DNA of 64,000 bases from Cyprinodon diabolis. Taxonomy: Eukaryota; Chordata; Actinopteri; Cyprinodontiformes; Cyprinodontidae. Below, one piece after another: positions 54,356-64,000 of the stretch (its first letter is position 1; each line of letters starts with the position of its first letter). Under the pieces are notes generated by a model. The model worked only from the letters and a program-made list of their open reading frames with translations, did no database searches and was not told the origin of the DNA. The stretch covers positions 4,041,815 through 4,105,814 of the forward strand of contig CM060081.1 in assembly GCA_030533445.1 (NCBI GenBank), in the 5' to 3' direction. Both the position numbers and the translations under genes were made by a program.

Positions 54356-54724
54356 GGAGCTCGTCTGCCTGACTGTGTGTTTCCTGGTACAGGGTTGCCT
54401 TTTTCAGTTGCCTTTTGTATCTCTGCTTCTTTTTCTATGTCTGCTTCTGTCTCCTTGAACCCCAGTTGGCCTCGGCAGATGGCCGCTCACACTGAGCCTA
54501 ATTCTGCTGGAGGTTTCTTCCTGTTAAAAGGGAGTTTTTCCTCTCCACTGTCGCTACAAGCATGCTTAGTGTGAGGGATTGCCTTCGAATGAGTGAGTCA
54601 ATGCAATCAACTGATTTTCCTTTGATAGAAAACTGAATCAATTTGACTTGATGTGAACTGTAAAGTGCCTTGAGATGACGTGTTGTGAAGTGGCACTCTA
54701 TAAATAAAACTGAATTGAATTAAA
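54356..54724 (+). mobile_element. L2-A LINE 3' fragment, copy 12
   Basis: A 3'-anchored copy starting at GAGCTCGTCTGCCTG and ending AACTGAATTGAATTAAAT. Confidence 0.86.
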
Positions 54725-55849
54725 TCTATAGCTGAACTCTTTCAGCCTCCTCATATTACAGAGACGAAGGACCCAGTCCAGTTAGGCCAGGTCCTTGGAG
54801 CAGGCAGGGGCTGAAATAGAACACAGCACCAGTCATTTGTACAACACTGATATGGATTCCTCTGTTATGCACCATGTTTCAGCTCTGCCTTCCGTGAATC
54901 CTTTAGATCACAGTAACTTTTAATACTAGTTTATTTGAAAAAATAGCTCTGGTCATCTCTTCGTTTCAGAGTCCTGTTTTGCAAATTGTTTTAGCTAAAC
55001 TCCACAAACTTTGACATTATGTCCTTTGCAGGGGAGAATTTTAAATGTTTGTAACACCTGAATACATGTTTTTACAAAAGTCATGCAATGATTAGAGGGG
55101 GTTAAGTCGATAGAATTGATGAGCGCTCTGCGCATAACTCTGTTTAGGGTTTTTGGCAAGAAAAAATAAACAAAAAGATAAGGGCATGTATTGTATTAAA
55201 ATATGATGTAAAAATACGGAATATTTTTACAGGCTATGTATAGAGCAGACTGCCTTTCATTTCAGTGAATGTTGACCTCCTGAGGACAGCAACATGTCCC
55301 TGCCTCGCTTTATCCTGATTTGCCTTAAGCCAAAGGATGTAAAAGACTGAGCGTCCAGAGCAGCATGACGGTTTGCATCTGGGTTGGTGATAGCACCATG
55401 ATCAGCCGCAATTTGCATCACAGTCCCTGGCTGATTTAATGTGCTCCAGAGGAGCACCGCACGAGGAGAGAGCGTTCCTTAACTCTAATACAGATAACCC
55501 CCACCCATCCCCCGCTAAAAACATATTGCTATTATTTGGGTCAAATGCTTTTTTAAATTTAAACAGAATTTTCCCATTCATACTTTATATTCTGGTTTAC
55601 CCTTTTTGCACATTTTCTGGAGTATCTCTGATATTTTAGTAATTTTCCAGAAAATTTAAATAATGACAAAAAAGCTTTCTATTTACCAAAAGTTAATGTT
55701 TAAGAAGTGACAAGGGGAACATGTCTTAGATGTATTTCCATGCAGTTTTAACACTCACTTCAATTCTTTTTTTCTTTTTGAAAAAGGCTTAATGTACGGA
55801 AGTCGAGAGTGGTCGTACTCAACTTTTTTTTTGTCCTTTGCCTTCCCAA
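54725..55849. other. No recognised feature
   Basis: Mostly AT-rich. A GC-richer part around 55255-55460 has no repeat features I recognise and may be conserved noncoding DNA. Confidence 0.35.
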
Positions 55850-56505
55850 GATAATGACATATCTATCTCTTTCTCACGGTTAAGCCATGAATTGTTTTCT
55901 AGAGATAACAAGATAATTATCTCGTCATGATGAGAAAACAGTAATTGATTTCTTGAGATAACGACATGATTAACCTGTATGAGTAATGAATAAGGCTGGC
56001 CAACAGCCCTGGATTTCCACTCCATCATTGCCTGCGGGGTCCGTATTTGTGTAGTTGCGGTACCGCATGTACGCAAATAATCAGCTTTTTCAGTTTCCTT
56101 TTTCTTTTCCCTCATTGTCAGGTCATGGTGGATTATTGGATTGCATGGAATACAGTAGAAACAAATTTGACTGTTTTATAATGAAAATCTTTAATCTGGA
56201 CTCATTTTGGGGTTAATACATCTTATACCTGTTACAGGCATAACACCGGGGCTGTACGAAAACACCCGACGTTAAGGCGCAGGAGGCATAGGCAAATCCT
56301 CAAACTAACAACTTCTTCTCGTTACCTAAACGTTATTTACAGGCTGCAATGACTTATACTTATAAATCCTCTCAGACTGATATAGTATTGAAGGATCTAA
56401 TCCTGTAATCCACACACCGATCATCTCGTTATCACAAGAAACGACTTTCATTATCTTTAGATAATGAAAAAATTGACTAGTTTTCTTGAGAAACCGCTGT
56501 GAAAA
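55850..56505. repeat. Possible MITE with GATAA/TCTCGTTATC subterminal motifs
   Basis: The left part holds AAGATAATTATCTCGTCATG and TCTTGAGATAACGACATG, the right part ATCATCTCGTTATCACAAG and TTTAGATAATG then TTTTCTTGAGAAAC. These related words on the two sides suggest the ends of one non-autonomous element, but the termini could not be fixed. Confidence 0.35.
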
Positions 56506-56896
56506 AGTAGAATTAGTTCTGACGTAGTAAATATTTGCCACGAATGACAAAGCCGCTGTTACCGGTGCTGGCATCACATTGCTATCACGTTTCTGTCTCT
56601 ATGTCTCCAGAGAGGATGAACCATTAGCAGTACCAGCTGATGTGATGACGTACGCCCCTCCTGATTTTTGCACAGTCATGAAAACTGAGCTCCACCCCCG
56701 ATCTGTGGCCTGTAGTTTGCTACTTCCTGTTTAGAAGCCAATGTAACCTAAATGTATGACTACATCTTGCTTAACATCACCTTGCTAAATCGCCTCAATG
56801 GATGCCATTTTCTCATTGTTTTACCATTTTAAAAATGTTTCTTAAAAATCGTATCACATTTGGGTAAAACCATTTTGTGACTCATAACTTTATAAT

Positions 56897-57168
56897 ACGG
56901 GGCAGCTCAGTGGAGCAGTGGGTAGCACTGCTGCCTCGCAGCAACAAGGTTGCCGGTTCGATTCCACAGCCCAAAAACATGACGGTGAGGTCAATTGGCT
57001 TCTCTAAATTGTCCTTAGTGATGGTTTTTTGTCTCTGTGTTGCCCTGCGATGGACTGGCAACCTGTCCAGGGTGCATCCCCCCTCTTTTCCATAGACAGC
57101 TGGAGATAGGCGCTAGCGACCCCGCTTGGGATAAGCGTGACAGAAAGTAGATAGATGGATGAACTTAA
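56897..57168 (+). repeat. tRNA-headed SINE-like repeat, copy 2, internally deleted
   Basis: It starts with GGGGCAGCTCAGTGGAGCAG (tRNA-like head), has a box-B-like GGTTCGATTCC, then jumps to the middle of the repeat (CCCAAAAACATGACGG). It continues with CTCTAAATTGTCCTTAG, CCCTGCGATGGACTGGCAAC and GGATAAGCGTGACAG, and ends with GATAGATGGATG. Relative to copy 1 the block with GTTTGCATGTTCTCCC is missing. Confidence 0.65.
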
Positions 57169-57357
57169 TAATGCTGTAAGCAGGAGAACTTGGATGCTCT
57201 CTCAGCCATTTTGCCTATATGCTACGCTACTATGGTGGTATTTTAAAGACAAAGCAGTAAGCCATGTGACGAACAGCACAGACACTGCGCTTAAATTATC
57301 TGGAACAGATATTTGATTTAGATAGACAACCTTAAATGAAATTTTGGAGGAAGTGTA

Positions 57358-57645
57358 TGTCTGCATCTATCTCCTCTAACCCCAATCGGCCTTAGCAGAT
57401 GGCCGCTCACACTGAGCCTGGTTCTGCTGGAGGTTTCTTCCTGTTCAAAGGGAGTTTTTCCTCTCCACTGTCACTACAAGCATGCTTAGTGTGAGGGATT
57501 GCTGAAGAGTCAATGAGCCGATGCAATCAACTGGTTTTCCTTAGAAAACTTTGAATATATTTGAATGGATGATCTGGTGAAATGTAAACTGCCTTGAGAT
57601 AACATGTTCTGAATTGGCGCTATAGAAACAAACTGAATTGAATTG
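57358..57645 (+). mobile_element. L2-A LINE 3' fragment, copy 13
   Basis: A 3'-anchored copy starting near CTATCTCCTCTAACCCC and ending AAACTGAATTGAATTG. It is about the same length as copy 14. Confidence 0.85.
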
Positions 57646-58640
57646 TCATTATTCAAACTATGACATACAGAAGAAAATTATGATTCAGGTTTCTGATCTG
57701 TTAGGAAGTGATTCTACCGAAATAAGAGTCGAAAGAATGCAGTGATAGGTTTCCATTTATAGAAATAAAAAAAGAAAAATTATCAAAAAATGAAGGAAAT
57801 CTCGAGCCAGTGGTACAAATGGCTTTCCAGACAACAGTTAACCCCTAAAACACAGCTGTGTACAGACTGACTATGGTAGCATGAGAGCATGATGATTTTT
57901 AAATGATTAAAAATTACAAGTTTGGAATATTATGATAAATCAATTGAAAAAACAGACCATGAAGCAGCTGAATCAGATTGTTTTTTGCCTTGGATTTTGT
58001 TTTGGGCTGATGGTGACATTAGTAGTGTCGTTCTTTCACATCTAAATGTACAGGCGGTGGGTTAAGAATCCCAGACAGCTCAGTTATTATAGGATAAAGG
58101 GAAGGAATAAAACAAAGGTAGATAAACTAGGAATGAGCCTGAAGAATTTAACAGGGGCAAACAAATACATCGTAAGCAGATAACACAACACCCCAACGAA
58201 AGAAGAAGTCAAAATATAGAAGCACATAATCATAATATTTGACAGAAGTCAGCGTTGAAGCCAGAAGAACAAAGTGTGACTAAGAGATAAAAAAAATTTC
58301 TAAATGAGGGCTGGTGAGATAAATACACAGTCATTGGTCAGATGGCAGGGCGGCTTTAGTTTGAAAAAGTAATGCTGATTGCTTGCAAACCTACAGTTCC
58401 TAAAATGTGAGGCTGGAAATATTTGTCTTAATGTTCTGATAGGTTTGGTGAGACAGAAAAGATTTTTGGTAGAAAAATTTCCTAGATGCCTAATTTCCTC
58501 TGCTGAGATATGCCTCCCTGTGTGTGTCTGTATGTAGGTGGGGGTGTACCTTGCCTCAGAGTAAGGACTATTTTTCCAATTTTACCGTCAGATTGAGGAC
58601 CAGGGTTAGGCGGGGGGTGAGGTGGGGGGCCTGTGGGGTT
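57646..58640. other. No recognised feature
   Basis: AT-rich spacer without recognised motifs. Confidence 0.4.
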
Positions 58641-58904
58641 CCAAGGATTTACCATTAGGCAATACTAGGCAGTTGCCTAGGGCCCCAAGTTTCTGGGGTC
58701 CCATGTATGGTTAATACAACTATTCATTGTTTGTGCACATTAATTATGTTTTTGATAGTCCTTTCTCTAAAATGCCATCAGAATGCTTAGTGTGTCTCAT
58801 TTCTCTATCTGTATATTGGGTCTGTTTTATGCGTTTTCTTCTCAGTTCAGAGGTGCCCAAGCCTGTCTTTGCCTAGGGCCCCAAATTTCATATATCTGGC
58901 CCTG
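58641..58904 (-). mobile_element. hAT-like element family H1, copy 3, internally deleted
   Basis: It keeps both terminal regions of the family (GGATTTACCATTAGGCAATAC on the left, GGGCCCCAAATTTCATATAT then CTGGCCCTG on the right) and the TGTTTGTGCACATTAATTATG block, but lacks the central 400 bp of copy 1. The plus-strand end CAGGGCC is eroded from CAGGGGTGG. Confidence 0.65.
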
Positions 58905-60030
58905 GGGTTAGGTTGAGGTATGCATTGGTAATGGTTAGGTTTAAGGTTAGTTTTAGGGTCAGGGCATAGAAAGAGTTGAAAATGACTAAATATCAATGGA
59001 AATCGATGGCAGTCAACACATGGTCCTCACTACGATGGCAGAACGAGTATGTGTGTGTGTGGGTGTGTGTGTGTGTGCTGACCTTGTGGGGTGGGGGGGG
59101 GGGGGGGGGATGGGGTCATTGGGTTCATGGTTCCGTCTGACAAACTATTTCAAAAAGTCTCATCAAATTATTAAATAAGCAACCTTATTTTTATTATTTA
59201 CTCTGACAGTTTTGACATTTTTGTCATATTTGTCACAATTTGTCATATTTTTTTATAACATTAGTATCTTTTTTTCTCAGTCTCACTCTTCACACTCAGC
59301 CTTGACCTGCCATTGAAACTGAAACAACCCCTGAATTAACCAAAACAACACATGGGCCCCGAACATTTGCTCCGAACAGATAAAACCCTTTGGTTGGCAG
59401 AGAAAATGTTGAGTCATGTTCCTGAAACATATGCCAATGAAAGCAATTGAAAAGAAACATCTTACTGCTCTACATTGTCAACAAAGTGTACTTTATAAAG
59501 TATAGAGCTAAAGAAGACAGATTATAACCACACAACAGAAATAGATTTTAGGAGGTAAAGTAACCAATTTATAGAGCATTTCTCTGGCTCTGATTAAAAG
59601 GTGAAGTCTCAATTTCTTGCTGAAGTTCAGGCCAGATATCACCTCTAAATTAACCAAGGAACCAAGTGTCGGTTAACAGGAAAGGGTTTTTCACAACCGT
59701 TTTGCTGTGATGCCTGATGCCAACGCAGTTCATGAAATACGTACATGTTTCATTAAATAAATTAATGCAACATTAAATATGTAGATCACTTATTTATTCA
59801 TGTGTCCGATACATTATATATACTTTTAATCTGTCAAATGAACGACTTGATGATTAAATGTCCCATTTAAAAATAGGACAACATACCGAAACTGAAATTT
59901 CGCTGCTGGATGGCAAAAAAGCAAAGCAACTATTGAACCATTGACATGACAAATTAAATAATTGGATGTCATTTTCAAAGAATTTGAACATTTATTTTAG
60001 TACACGTGATTACTTCACTGTATACATGTA
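58905..60030. other. No recognised gene; contains low-complexity repeats
   Basis: A GGTTAGGTT-like stretch (58.90-58.96 kb), then the GT and G runs listed separately, then AT-rich DNA. Confidence 0.4.
59050..59109. repeat. GT microsatellite and G run
   Basis: About 14 GT units with one GG interruption, a short spacer, and then a run of about 18 G. Length may be unreliable in assembly. Confidence 0.88.
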
Positions 60031-60327
60031 CTATCTCTGCTTCTGTCTCCTTGAACCCCAGTCAGCCTCAGCAGATGGCCGCTTACACTGAGCCTGGTTC
60101 TGCTGGAGGTTTCTTCCTGTTAAAACAGAGTTTTTCCTCTCCACTGTTCCTACAAGCATGCTTAGTGTGAGGGATTGCCTTCGAGTCAATGAGTCAATGC
60201 AATCAACTAGTTTTCTTTAGATAGAAAACTTTGAATCAATGTGACTGGATGATTTGGAGAACTGTAAAGTGCCTTGAGATGACGTGTTTTGAATTTGCGC
60301 TATAGAAATAAACTGAAGTGAATTGAA
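60031..60327 (+). mobile_element. L2-A LINE 3' fragment, copy 14
   Basis: A 3'-anchored copy starting at TATCTCTGCTTCTGTCTCC and ending AACTGAAGTGAATTGAAA. Confidence 0.87.
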
Positions 60328-60747
60328 ATTAGATTTTTCATCAGCCTTAACACCACAGGTTGAGGTTCCTTTAGTCCACTTGGCTCAGTTTTTATCAGTT
60401 TATGTATAAATTACTTGATTAAAAATAGAAAAACCTCTTTCTAAAAATATATCAATGCCCAAACGTTTTTTTTTATCCCTACAAAAAACTGTAACTTAGA
60501 CGCAGGTAAACAGAAAACTGTATTTTGTTTTATTTGTTAAAGATACAAACAACAGAGGAAAATGTGTTACACTCCATAACTTCTGGTTTTACCACACACC
60601 TAAACAAATTCAGGAACGCAGTAAACTAGGAGATGTCCTATTTTATGTTCCACATTTTCAGTTTTTTTTTTTTTTTTGGCCAAGTATAAGCCAAGAACAT
60701 GTCCTGTATTAGTGTTCAAACATTTCTACTTCAGACTCACCTGTTTA
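60328..60747. other. No recognised feature
   Basis: AT-rich, with a run of about 17 T at 60.66-60.68 kb. Confidence 0.4.
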
Positions 60748-60830
60748 AAGTAGTGTTGCACTAAAATGGTGGTATTTGTATCAGTGAGTACCAACAAATA
60801 GGACACCGATTGGGCCTTACACCGGACCTT
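60748..60830. mobile_element. Left flank of an element split by L2-B
   Basis: The sequence AGTGTTGCACTAAAATGG followed by GGTATTTGTATCAGTGAG resembles a fish DNA element with GTATCGGTATC-type subterminal repeats. The matching ACCGATACCAATTTGAC sequence appears directly after the L2-B tail, as expected if L2-B inserted into this element. The far end is outside the window. Confidence 0.35.
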
Positions 60831-60844
60831 ATGGAATATCTGTG

Positions 60845-63754
60845 ATGTTACGTGGCAGAAATAAGAAAAACAAAATGGGAACAAACAGGAACAGACACTT
60901 AAGAGTCATAAACTGTCAGATGCAGCCTGCTACAGAGACAACATCAACCACTAATTCATATAAACTGGCTTTATTAAACATTAGATCTCTGTCAGGAAAA
61001 TCCCTTTTAATTAATGACTTTATTATTGACAATAATGTTGATGTTATGTTTTTAACAGAAACGTGGTTACATGGACTTAATGAAGCACATATTCTGTTGG
61101 AGTCGTCTCCTCCAAACTACAATTTTCTTTGCGAGAGCAGACAGCAAAGGAAAGGTGGAGGAGTGGCAACATTGTTTAATGACTCACTGAAGTGTAAAAA
61201 GGTGTTTTTGGGAAAATTTGACTCTTTTGAACATTTGGCTCTGCAGGTAAAGGGCCCGGTACGAACTATGTTTCTAAATGTTTACAGGCCTCCAAAGTCC
61301 ACGTCTAACTTTTTTAATGATTTTAGTGACCTCCTGTCTGTGATAGGCGTTGATTATGACTGTTTAATTATTGTGGGAGACTTTAATTTTCACGTTGACA
61401 ACCCTGAAGACAGAAGTGCAAAAGAACTGTGTGACACACTTAGAAACTTTGGTTTAACTCAACATGTTAAACAACCAACGCACAAACAGGGACATATTTT
61501 AGACTTGATCATCACTAAAGGTCTGAAGATTTCTAAAGTCAGTGTTACTGATGTTGCCCTATCCGATCACTTTTCTGTTACCTTTGAGGGCATAATTTCC
61601 AGTGACTCATTTAGCCAAAGGGACATCATAAGAAAACGCACCTTTAAGGAAAATGCCACAGAAACTTTTATTCAAGCTTACTCTGCTACTTCAACCTTGG
61701 GGTGCAACTCAGTAGATGAGCTAGTAGATAACTTTCAGTCTAAAGTCTCAGACATCATTAGCTGCATTGCTCCAATTAAAGTGAAAGTCTTTTCCGGAAA
61801 GAAAAAATCTCCTTGGAGAAGTGCTCCAGCAGTTAGAAGTGAAAAAAGGGAGTGTCGTAAAGCTGAACGAAAGACAAAACTCCAGGTTCACTATGACATC
61901 TATAAAGAGAGACTTTACAGATATAGCTTACAACTGAAAAATGCAAGAGAATCTTTCTTCTCTGAAATCATTAACAAGAACATTAATAATACTCGTGCTT
62001 TATTTGCCACAGTCTACAAGTTAACAAATCCTCCTGTGCCCGTAGCTCCTGAACTCCACTCAACCAAGGCCTGCAATGAATTTGCTAATTTCTTTACTGA
62101 GAAAATCCTAAAGATCAGAGGATCAGTTTATAAATCCATATCAAGTTCAGTACCAAAGTTGTCTCCAACTGGAATCGATCTTGACGAAATGTCCCAATTC
62201 AGCCAAATAAACTACAAAAGCTTAGAGGAAATCATTCAGCAGCTAAGTTCCTGCTCCTGCTGCCTTGATGTTCTACCCACAGCTTTCTTTAAGAAAGTTT
62301 TGCCTGTCATAGCGTCTGATTTGACTCAGATAATAAACACGTCCCTTCTGTCAGGTGTTTTCCCGCAGTCCCTAAAAACAGCAAATATCAAACCACTGCT
62401 GAAAAAGAACAGTTTAGACAAACTACTACTCCAGAACTACAGGCCCATATCAAACCTCCCCTTTATCAGTAAGATTATTGAAAAAGCAGTGTTTCAACAG
62501 TTAAACACTTTCTTAGATATGACCAGCCGCTTTGACGTGTTCCAGTCAGGTTTCCGTGCTCACCACAGTACAGAGACCGCCCTTATCAAGGTGTTTAATG
62601 ACATCCGTATAAATACAGACTGCGGAAGAACCACAGTGCTGGTACTCTTGGACCTCAGTGCAGCATTCGATACTGTAGATCACTCCATCCTGTTAGAGCG
62701 CCTGGAAAACTGGGTCGGCCTCTCTGGTACAGCTCTCAACTGGTTTAAATCATACCTAAAGGACAGGGACTTTTTTGTGTCAGTAGGCAACTTTACATCA
62801 GAGATGACAAAAATCACATGTGGGGTTCCCCAAGGGTCCATTCTTGGTCCCCTCCTATTCAATATCTACATGCTCCCTCTTGCTCAGTTAATAAAAAACA
62901 ACAACATCAGCTACCATAACTATGCAGACGACACACAGCTTTACATCACCATGTCACCAGGTGACTATGAACCAATTCAAGCACTGAGGAAATGCTTAGA
63001 AGAAATCAATGCCTGGATGTGCCATAATTTTCTTCAACTGAATAAAAACAAAACTGAAGTAATAATCTTTGGACCAATAGAGGAGAGATCTAAAGTTAGC
63101 ACACAGCTTCAGTCGCTTCAGCTAGTAACCACTGATCAGGTCGAAGTCTAGGTGTAGTGCTGGATTCAGACTTGAACCTCCAAAAGCATTTAAAGACAAT
63201 TACAAGGTCGGCTTTCTATCACCTGAAGAACATTTCCAGGATTAAAGGACTAATGTCTCAGCATGATCTGGAAAAACTAATCCATGCGTTTATTTTTAGT
63301 CGAATTGATTACTGCAACGGTGTTTTCACAGGTCTGCCTAAAAAGTGGATCAGACAGCTGCAGCTGATCCAGAACGCTGCTGCCCGTGTCCTCACTAAGA
63401 CTAAGAAAGTAGAGCACATCACCCCAGTTCTAAAGTCCTTACACTGGCTCCCTGTATCTCAGAGAATAGACTTTAAAATACTTCTGTTAGTCTATAAATC
63501 TCTGAATGGCTTAGCACCTAAATACATCACAGACTTGCTATCAGTGTATCAACCCTCCAGACCGCTCAGGTCTTCTGGCTCCAGCCTGCATACCTAGAAC
63601 CAGAACTAAACATGGAGAAGCAGCATTTAGTTCCTATGCTCCACTTATCTGGAACAAACTTCCAGAAAACTGTAAAAGTGCGGAAAGCCTGACTTCCTTT
63701 AAATCAAGACTAAAAACACATTTGTTTAGGATTGCCTTCGACTATTCTAGTTAA
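60845..63754 (+). pseudogene. L2-B endonuclease/reverse transcriptase, two frameshifts
   Basis: An ATG frame of 768 codons holds an apurinic-type endonuclease (about residues 40-250) and a reverse transcriptase (about 480-730). The endonuclease has E72 in LTETW, D179 and N181 in GDFN, D220 in HILDLIIT, and D241 and H242 in LSDHF. The reverse transcriptase has [11 protein letters not shown]603 in [22 protein letters not shown] and D695/D696 in YADD. All catalytic residues I can check are present. The frame then meets a stop at 63149-63151 after a one-base loss. The protein continues one frame over as GVVLDSDLNLQKHLK through QLIQNAAARVLTKTKK and LHWLPVSQRIDFKILLLVYK to a stop at 63595-63597. 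A second shift just before that stop leads to PRTRTKHGEAAFSSYAPLIW and SFKSRLKTHLF, ending with TAA at 63752-63754. It nicks target DNA and copies its RNA in related active elements; here the breaks remove the C-terminal part. No separate ORF1 is seen. Confidence 0.85.
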
Positions 63755-63904
63755 ACAGTTCAACAAAAACATATTTTCTTTAATCCAACTGTTTTTAATA
63801 TTCTTTTTTTTGTTTCTGCATTTTTTATTTCATTTTATTTGTTTTTTATTTTTTCCTATTTGCTTTGATTCTGTTTTATCTTCCTGTATTTTAATCATGT
63901 AAAG

Positions 63905-63970
63905 CACTTTGCATTGGCTTTGTACTGAATTGTGCTATACAAATAAATTTGCCTTGCCTTGCCTTGCCTT
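63905..63970 (+). promoter_or_regulatory. L2-B 3' terminal recognition-like segment and TTGCC repeats
   Basis: AGCACTTTGCATTGGC and GAATTGTGCTATACAAATAA lead into TTGCC repeats. L2-A copies end in the comparable AGTGCCTTGAGATGAC, GAATTGGCGCTATAGAAATAA and GAATT repeats. In L2-type LINEs the 3' end of the RNA is what the reverse transcriptase recognises, so this shared segment is the likely signal. This is inferred from comparison only. Confidence 0.5.
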
Positions 63971-64000
63971 ACCGATACCAATTTGACAGCCAAAAGTTTG
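63971..64000. mobile_element. Right flank of the element split by L2-B
   Basis: ACCGATACCAATTTGACAGCC resumes directly after the L2-B tail and fits the element on the left side of L2-B. It runs off the window. Confidence 0.35.

Larger units (their letters stand above)
60831..63970 (+). mobile_element. L2-B LINE, nearly full length
   Basis: This is a 3.1-kb L2-clade non-LTR retrotransposon with an endonuclease, reverse transcriptase and C-terminal region, a short 3' untranslated region and a tail of TTGCC repeats (about four or five). The final non-repeat segment TGTAAAGCACTTTGCATTGG and GCTATACAAATAAATTTGCC is related to the L2-A tail. The 5' limit is uncertain. A CCTTAC word occurs both on the left (near 60.82 kb) and directly after the tail and may be a short target duplication. 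Confidence 0.82.

Noticed and set aside
56897..57168. tRNA gene
   Set aside because: The box-B-like GGTTCGATTCC belongs to a dispersed SINE-like repeat; no cloverleaf with paired acceptor arms follows.
1..64000. CRISPR arrays, bacterial operons or ribosome binding sites
   Set aside because: No regularly spaced repeats with unique spacers and no prokaryotic gene layout are present; the content is eukaryotic transposable-element DNA.

Overview
The window looks like intergenic or intronic DNA from a teleost fish. The evidence is the set of repeat families: L2-clade LINEs with conserved 3' tails, a Rex/Babar-like LINE, a Penelope-like fragment, many hAT elements, a Tc1-like transposase whose end begins CACTATATTGCC, a TTAA-flanked foldback element, and tRNA-headed SINE-like repeats. 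The AT-rich background and the lack of any dense coding region fit this. I found no complete host gene. The only host-gene hints are weak: a possible 41-bp micro-exon at 7711-7751, an unrecognised open frame at 6345-6569, and three GC-richer stretches that might be conserved noncoding DNA (about 45380-45560, 51780-51910 and 55255-55460). The species cannot be read from this sequence with confidence.

Layout. 0-10 kb: a partial Tc1 transposon at the left edge, two inverted copies of a hAT-like repeat, a non-autonomous DNA element, an L2 3' fragment beside a THAP zinc-finger remnant, and a hAT-like element with 8-bp target duplications. 12-16 kb: a 1-kb L2 fragment on the minus strand, a Harbinger-like MITE with perfect 15-bp terminal repeats, and the 3' end of another LINE. 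16.4-19.3 kb: a nested cluster in which two copies of a Penelope-like fragment flank AT microsatellites, a hAT deletion derivative that keeps its BED finger and dimerisation domain, and a second hAT element. 20-28 kb: a LINE-derived repeat, a 1.35-kb hAT element with target duplications, L2 fragments, a G-rich tract and a decayed minus-strand open frame next to a lone Tc1 end. 29.7-30.6 kb: a 915-bp foldback element with TTAA target sites. 31-40.5 kb: further MITEs, L2 pieces, a hAT element interrupted by a second transposon carrying a RecQ-like fragment, an env-like open frame, and a hAT with a transposase remnant. 41-60 kb: more L2 3' fragments, SINE-like repeats and a Rex-like LINE. 60.8-63.97 kb: a nearly complete L2 LINE broken by two frameshifts, itself inserted in another element.

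The L2 family whose tail ends in repeats of GAATT (called L2-A here) has about 14 copies, covering roughly 7.5 kb by adding my approximate spans. Nearly all are anchored at the 3' end, the signature of target-primed reverse transcription with 5' truncation. The second L2 family (L2-B) ends in TTGCC repeats. Both share a related 3' terminal segment, a likely recognition site for the reverse transcriptase. No element in the window appears intact enough to be clearly autonomous; the closest are the L2-B copy and the edge-truncated Tc1 copy. Boundaries are read by eye and are approximate unless target duplications are given.
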